From the NCBI GenBank assembly GCA_943704425.1, contig CALSCP010000519.1, positions 1 to 29,901 on the forward strand: a stretch of DNA of 29,901 nucleotides, read 5' to 3'. The notes beneath the pieces were generated by a model, which was given only the letters and a program-made list of their open reading frames with translations, did no database searches and was not told where the DNA came from. The position numbers and the translations under genes were made by a program. The stretch comes from Ministeria vibrans ATCC 50519 (Eukaryota; Opisthokonta; Filasterea). This document shows, piece by piece, positions 22,401 through 29,901 of this stretch (position 1 is its first letter; each line of letters opens with the position of its first letter).

Positions 22401-25400
22401 GAGCGACCGTGCGGTGCATGAGGGGCGTGTAGGAGCCAGTGATGAGGTTCTTGCCGAGGCGCATGTTGTGCTGGGCGTAGGTGCGAATGACAAGAACGGG
22501 ACGCGGCAGATTCTTGTCGGGATCGGTGGTGACACGCAGCGTTGCCTTGTCGCTCTGATACGCACTGGCAAGGGTCGAATCGGACACACGCACACCATTG
22601 TACGTAATGAGGTTCTGGAGGGTTTTCACGGCGAGACGCATTGTGCGCGTCTCGTCCTCGTGGTGACGCAACAGCCAGTCGGTGAAGTCGATGAGCGCCT
22701 CGTGCATGCGTGCCTTGACGCCCAACAAGTAGGCGGACGCAAACACGGGGTTTTCGGCGTCGGGAACGGTGACAAAGCGGGGTGGAACAAGAGAATCGAC
22801 AGACGAGGTGGGGCTCAAGACGGCGTCTACACCCGGGGCAGTGTGTGGGAGACTGGCCGCAACACCACGAATGCAGTTGAACATGATGAGAAGCTGATGC
22901 GACATGCCGACCACATCGGCGGCTGCGTCGCTGCTCGTGTCCCTTGGGGAGTTGTCTGATGATGTGGTCGTGTGATAGTGAGCGAGTGATGTAAGTGCGG
23001 GTTCGAGGAATGTGTGCAAGAGAGACTCGGCAGCGGCAACGTCGGCGACGGAAGGAACGTGCCAGCGGATGTGGAGGTTGTCGCGGTCGCCGGGGGACGA
23101 CCAGGAGGCAAAGAGACGCGCGGGATCCGACCAGATGTCATCCACTTGGTTGTCGGGCACGGTGCGCGACTCGAGAGGGTATATGTTGAGCAGGGCACGC
23201 AAGAGGTTGCGAACAATTTTGCCAGCAAGTTTGACAAGAGCACGGCTCTTGGGTTCGTAGCGGACGCACAGCGCAACGACCTCGGTAATGCGCGGCACGT
23301 ACTCGAGCACTGCATCGCCGGCGTTCTTGATGCACTGGCCAATCATGCGAAGGGGCCAGACGAGGTCGTTGTCGGGAAGTCCGTCGGCGGCGACGCCCTC
23401 GTGGTTGGCCAGCAGGTTGACGACGGCATCGAGGTGGGGTGGCAGCATGAGTGCCATGGCCTGAGCGGGACGGGCGCGCGCCACGGCCGCACACAGTTGA
23501 CCACACAGTTTGAGTGAGTTGACACGGAGCGACGAAAAGAACTTTTGGTGGACGTGCCGCAGCGCTTCGGTGTAGAGCGTGGGAGAGAGCTGCATGAAGA
23601 GCTGCTCGAAGAAGACGGTGAGGCGACGCGCTACATTGGACTCGACAGACCAGACGGCAATGCGTTTTCCGGCGGCATTAAAACGCACGCCCACGCTGCC
23701 ACTACCGGCCCCGGCGCCGTGTGCATCGGTAAGGGCGCCCAGAGGACGCGAGCGGTTTTCGCTTGGCTGAAACTCAATGAGGGTGAAGATACGCTGGAGC
23801 AAGAGGGCGAGCCAATCGTCAAAGTGGGCGGTGGAGCGGCATGTTTCGCGAGCCGCCTCGGTGGGCTGCTGTGAGGCGGCCGCCGAGCAATCTGCAATGG
23901 GAATGCATTGGACAAGGGTGTGGAGGAGGCGTAGCGTCGTTGTCGTCTTGCTGGGGTCGTTGGCATCGATGCCCGGCAGAATGAGATGGAGGAGGGGCAG
24001 GAGATGAGGCGACGGGGCGGCGGTGAGCGGTCGCATGAGCATGGTGAGGGCGGCAATCGCCGAGCCTGTCGTGTTCGTGTCGGTGAGCGTTTCAAGGGCC
24101 GGGTAGACGCGGTCGAGGACAAGGGGGAGCAGCGAGGAAGGGTCAATGTCGACGAGGACTTTGAGGGCGGAGAGGGCGGACATGACGAGCACTTGGCTCT
24201 TGCCAAAGAGCGACAGTAGGGTCGCCGGCTGGAGGATGTGAACAAAGGCAACGCCGTCGTCGTGAGTGAGACGCTGATCGAGAGGCGCGACTGGATAAGG
24301 TACGGTGTCGCCACGCGTAGCGCGCTTTTCGTTGCAGAGTCGCTTGGCAAAGGCGACGGCCAGACAATGAATGAGGGCGGCGAGTTTGCTTTGCCACTGA
24401 CCCATGTTGCTTGGATGATAGAAGGACTCGATGGACTGGAACATGCGGCGAAGGGGCGCGTCGGGTTGTGCACAGTCACCGGGACGCAACGTGGTGACCA
24501 TGAAGTTGGCCATGTCGCGAATGGGGCGAAAGGCGTTTCGATCGCGCTTGACGAAGACGTCGCAGGTAGGCGGCAAGTGTGTGGAGTGAGGAAGGCCACC
24601 GTTGGAGCCGACGGGCAGACGAAGGACGCCGAGGAAGCGTGAGTAGAGGTCGGGCAAGAGGGGTTGCCAGTCGACGAGTTGGTCGTCGGCGACGGAGGCG
24701 AACGCGAGACGACGGAAGAGTCCCGTGAAGAGCTGGTCCCAGCCGGAGACGTTTTGGATTTCGTTCCAAGTGGTGTACATGGTGCTGAGCCAGAGATGGT
24801 GCGGCTGTTCGGTGCCAGTGGGTAGAAAAGTGCAGAGACAGGCGGCAGCAAAGAAGAAGGAGGTGTCGTGGGGACAGAGCATGGGAAGGAGCTCGTCGAG
24901 CATCTCCTGGGTGGCGGCAGGGCGAAAGAAACGACGGGCGGCGGCCGTGAGGTTGAGGATGAGCGGAATGAAGCTTGGCGGTAGGGTTGATCCATCGCGA
25001 TTCTTCGCCAAGTGATATTCACGAATGAATGAGTAGAGCGGCCGCCAGTCGAGGTAGAATGCGCCTGTGTGCAATATGGATCGTTTTCTAATGCAGCAAG
25101 GGATCATCAGTGGGTGGGCGTGGTGCATGAGGTCAGGGCCGATGCGCTATGTTCTATTTTTTTTTTTTTTTTTTTTTTTATGATTGATTGTACCTCAGAA
25201 ATGAACAGAGGACGGAAGCGGCGGTTGCAGCGGCGCCCACATCGTGGCTTTCCTCTGTGTCGATGACGACCTGGTATAGCAGTGGCACAAGCTCGACGGC
25301 GAGGTCGAGGGGCACCCGATTGACTTTGTGCACTTGCAGGAAGTCGTTGATGCGCCGCAAGTAGAACGACGTGCCCGGCGTGATCTCGCTGAGGGCCAGG

Positions 25401-25492
25401 CACCGCCCAAGACCATGCAAAATGTACGCTAGCCGAGCATTGGCATCCGTTGTGTCGTCGTACGGCAGCGACTGGTCGTGGCGGCGAGACAT
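19447..25492 (-). CDS. PSME4: Proteasome activator PA200 / Blm10 (PSME4)
   Basis: A large HEAT-repeat protein that caps the 20S proteasome and opens its gate; in animals it is nuclear and linked to DNA repair and acetyl-histone turnover. Exon 1 is 25492-25194 (99 codons plus 2 nt) and exon 2 is 25087-19447. The 106-bp intron has an acceptor at GCATTAG that restores Arg as AG|A. The total is 1979 residues, against about 1843 in human. Family stretches include LDWRPLYSF, AATQEMLDELLPMLCPHD, HLRPLLSRxF-like DLYSRFLGVLRLPVG and a C-terminus ending LFTDDQLGVITDLLISPSYYV. The final YYV corresponds to the YYA tail that docks in the 20S alpha-ring pocket. The intron holds a 23-bp T run at 25157-25179 (plus strand). 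An Ala/Thr-rich and Asp-rich insert near 20380-20490 is specific to this protein. Confidence 0.93.
25157..25179. repeat. T homopolymer (23 bp) in the PSME4 intron
   Basis: A run of 23 T on the plus strand (A on the sense strand) sits near the donor of the only PSME4 intron. Length is likely to be unreliable in the assembly. Confidence 0.9.
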
Positions 25493-25615
25493 GCCAACAA
25501 AATGAATGAGTTATGACTGATGAGTGATGAGACATTGAGACTTGAGAGATTGATTGAGACTTACTTGATTAATATTTTTATCATTGTTATCTGATCATCA
25601 CATAAACTTTTTAAA
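25493..25615. promoter_or_regulatory. 123-bp divergent promoter between PSME4 and the aldo-keto reductase gene
   Basis: The ATGs at 25492 (-) and 25616 (+) face apart with 123 bp between them. The left part has repeated TGAGA/TGATGAG units (25505-25560) and the right part is AT-rich, ending in TTTTTAAAATGG. Promoter function is inferred from layout. Confidence 0.45.
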
Positions 25616-26822
25616 ATGGCGTGTGTGACTCTTCGTAATGGATCAAAGATGCCCATTGTGGGTCTGGGGACGTGGAAAATGGAGAAGGACGCGTGTCCGG
25701 ACAGCGTTTTCAAGGCCATTCAGGTAGGCATGCTGTCTGCCGCGATGCATGATGATCACACTGTGTCTCCCTGTCGGTCTGTCGCAGCTGGGATACCGCC
25801 ACATTGACTGCGCCATGGACTACGGCAACGAGAAGGAGGTCGGTCTGGGCATTCGACGCGCAATCGATGAAGGTGTGTGTGTGTGTGTAACGGAGAAAGT
25901 TGGGTTCGGTGGATTGAGGGGCGTCGCATAGGCATCGTCACACGCAACGAACTGTGGGTGACGAGCAAGCTGTGGAACACGGATCACCACAAAGAGCATG
26001 TGAAGCCTGCGATTCAGCGGTAACCGAGCCGGAGGAGGGCGGGGGAGGGCGCCAGGGGCGACGGCGACTGATTGTGCTTTTGTAGGACGCTTTCCGATCT
26101 TGGACTCGATTACCTCGATCTGTACCTCATCCACTTCCCGCTGTCGTTCAAGCATGTCGAGTACGACCAAAAGTACCCGCCCATGTGGGAGTACGACGAC
26201 AACGAGGCTGCCATTATGGACTTTGTTCCGATTCGCGAGACGTGGGAAGCGATGGAGGCGCTCATGGACAGCGGTCTGGCTCGCAACATTGGCGTGAGCA
26301 ACATGAATGTGCAGTCGCTGTACGATGTCATGTCGTACGCACGCATTCGTCCGCTTGTCAACCAGGTCGAGCTGCACCCACAGCTGACGCAGGAGAAGCT
26401 GTGCGAATTTTGCAAGCGATACGACATTACGCTGACGGCCTACTCTCCCTTCGGAGGGCGCAGCTACGAGGCTTTTGGGGTAAGGAAAACAATGGAAGAT
26501 GATAACAGTGGATGTGGTTGATCTAAGGGTGATCCGGTAGTTGCCACAACTGAAGATGGCGGTGCCGTTGCTCGAGAACGAGACGGTGGGAGCGATTGCA
26601 GCGGCGCACAAGGTCACTGCAGCGCAGGTGCTGGTGCGCTTTGCGGTCGAGCGGGGCCACACAGTGGTCCCCAAGGGCACAGGGGAGGCGCATCTGCGCG
26701 CCAATCTGGATGTGCAAGGGTTTACATTGAGCGAGGAGGACATGAAAGCGCTGCTGGGACTCAACATGTCGCTGCGCTTCAACGATGTCAGTGGTGTGTG
26801 GAAGTGTCCCATTGCCTACTAA
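25616..26822 (+). CDS. Aldo-keto reductase, xylose reductase-like
   Basis: An NAD(P)H-dependent reductase of sugars or other aldehydes. Five exons, 25616-25723, 25788-25872, 25932-26019, 26086-26479 and 26541-26822, give 318 residues, the usual AKR length. The catalytic tetrad is intact at the classical positions: Asp43 and Tyr48 ([10 protein letters not shown]), Lys77 (TSKLWN) and His110 (LIHFP). Order and spacing match fungal xylose reductase, including [37 protein letters not shown] and the C-terminal [11 protein letters not shown]. The cofactor motif that is usually K-S-N with Arg at 276 reads K270-G271-T272 with His276, so coenzyme preference may differ. The gene is divergent from PSME4 and converges with the arylsulfatase, with 40 bp between the stops. 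The actual substrate cannot be read from sequence. Confidence 0.94.
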
Positions 26823-26862
26823 CTACTAATGAAGAACGAGTTGATTTGATTTCTCTGGGTGT

Positions 26863-29771
<2,909 letters not shown>

Positions 29772-29791
29772 CTGACAGAAACAAAGTGTAG

Positions 29792-29792
<1 letters not shown>

Positions 29793-29883
<91 letters not shown>

Positions 29884-29901
29884 AAGAAACAAAGTGATAG
29901 A
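29793..29901. repeat. (GA)n array and start of the same ~20-bp unit at the right edge
   Basis: GA dinucleotides run from about 29793 to 29880 and pass into GGAGAAAGAAACAAAGTGAT, exactly as at 28727. The window stops inside this repeat, in the intron upstream of the exon carrying the sulfatase signature. Confidence 0.9.

Noticed and set aside
23631-25022. Minus-strand ORF of 463 codons overlapping PSME4
   Set aside because: It is the neighbouring frame of the PSME4 coding region, Ser/Pro/Arg-rich, as expected for a GC-rich shadow.
25820-26812. Minus-strand ORF of 330 codons opposite the aldo-keto reductase
   Set aside because: It is antisense to all exons of a gene with an intact catalytic tetrad and crosses its introns. 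It shows no recognisable domain.

Overview
The window is nuclear DNA from a eukaryote, most likely a unicellular one. Genes are broken by short GT-AG introns of about 50-330 bp, many with T-runs or CT tracts just before the acceptor. Spacing is tight, with intergenic gaps from 1 bp to about 600 bp on both strands. The gene content (exportin-7, PA200/PSME4, a HPS3-like protein, HPPD, an otopetrin-like protein, an aldo-keto reductase and an arylsulfatase) suits an amoebozoan, apusomonad or unicellular relative of animals. I cannot name a species. The sequence begins in a G homopolymer and ends inside a (GA)n array, so the window may be a whole contig.

Layout. 326-594 (-): two exons of an unidentified gene, head-to-head with the exportin-7 gene (937-4787, +), whose last coding segment is missing. 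5013-5534 (-): the N-terminal part of a TAF-type histone-fold protein in three small exons that single-frame ORF calling would miss. It is cut in the same (TC)n repeat that cuts exportin-7, which suggests an assembly misjoin. 6158-7765 (-): an intronless otopetrin-like membrane protein. 7953-8211 (+): a possible proteasome assembly chaperone 4-like fragment. 8213-9944 (-): 4-hydroxyphenylpyruvate dioxygenase, complete, with a first coding exon that is only the ATG.

10268-12527 (-) and 12633-14183 (+): a head-to-head pair of paralogous genes of a family I do not recognise. They share a Cys-Cys-Cys-His motif with identical spacing and a second conserved block, then differ completely. One carries an AT-hook, and both end in predicted helical regions. 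This pair is the best candidate for something undescribed. 14421-19097 (-): an intronless HPS3-like protein (BLOC-2 complex, endolysosomal trafficking). 19447-25492 (-): the proteasome activator PA200/PSME4, 2 exons. 25616-26822 (+): an aldo-keto reductase of the xylose-reductase type, 5 exons. 26863-29771 (-): an arylsulfatase B-like gene, 14 visible exons, with its 5' end outside the window.

The genes do not form a pathway or operon. They are an ordinary housekeeping mix covering nuclear export, transcription, proteasome regulation, tyrosine catabolism, organelle trafficking and sulfate-ester hydrolysis. Exon boundaries were placed by eye, from reading frame, splice dinucleotides and remembered family sequence. 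No alignment or search was run.
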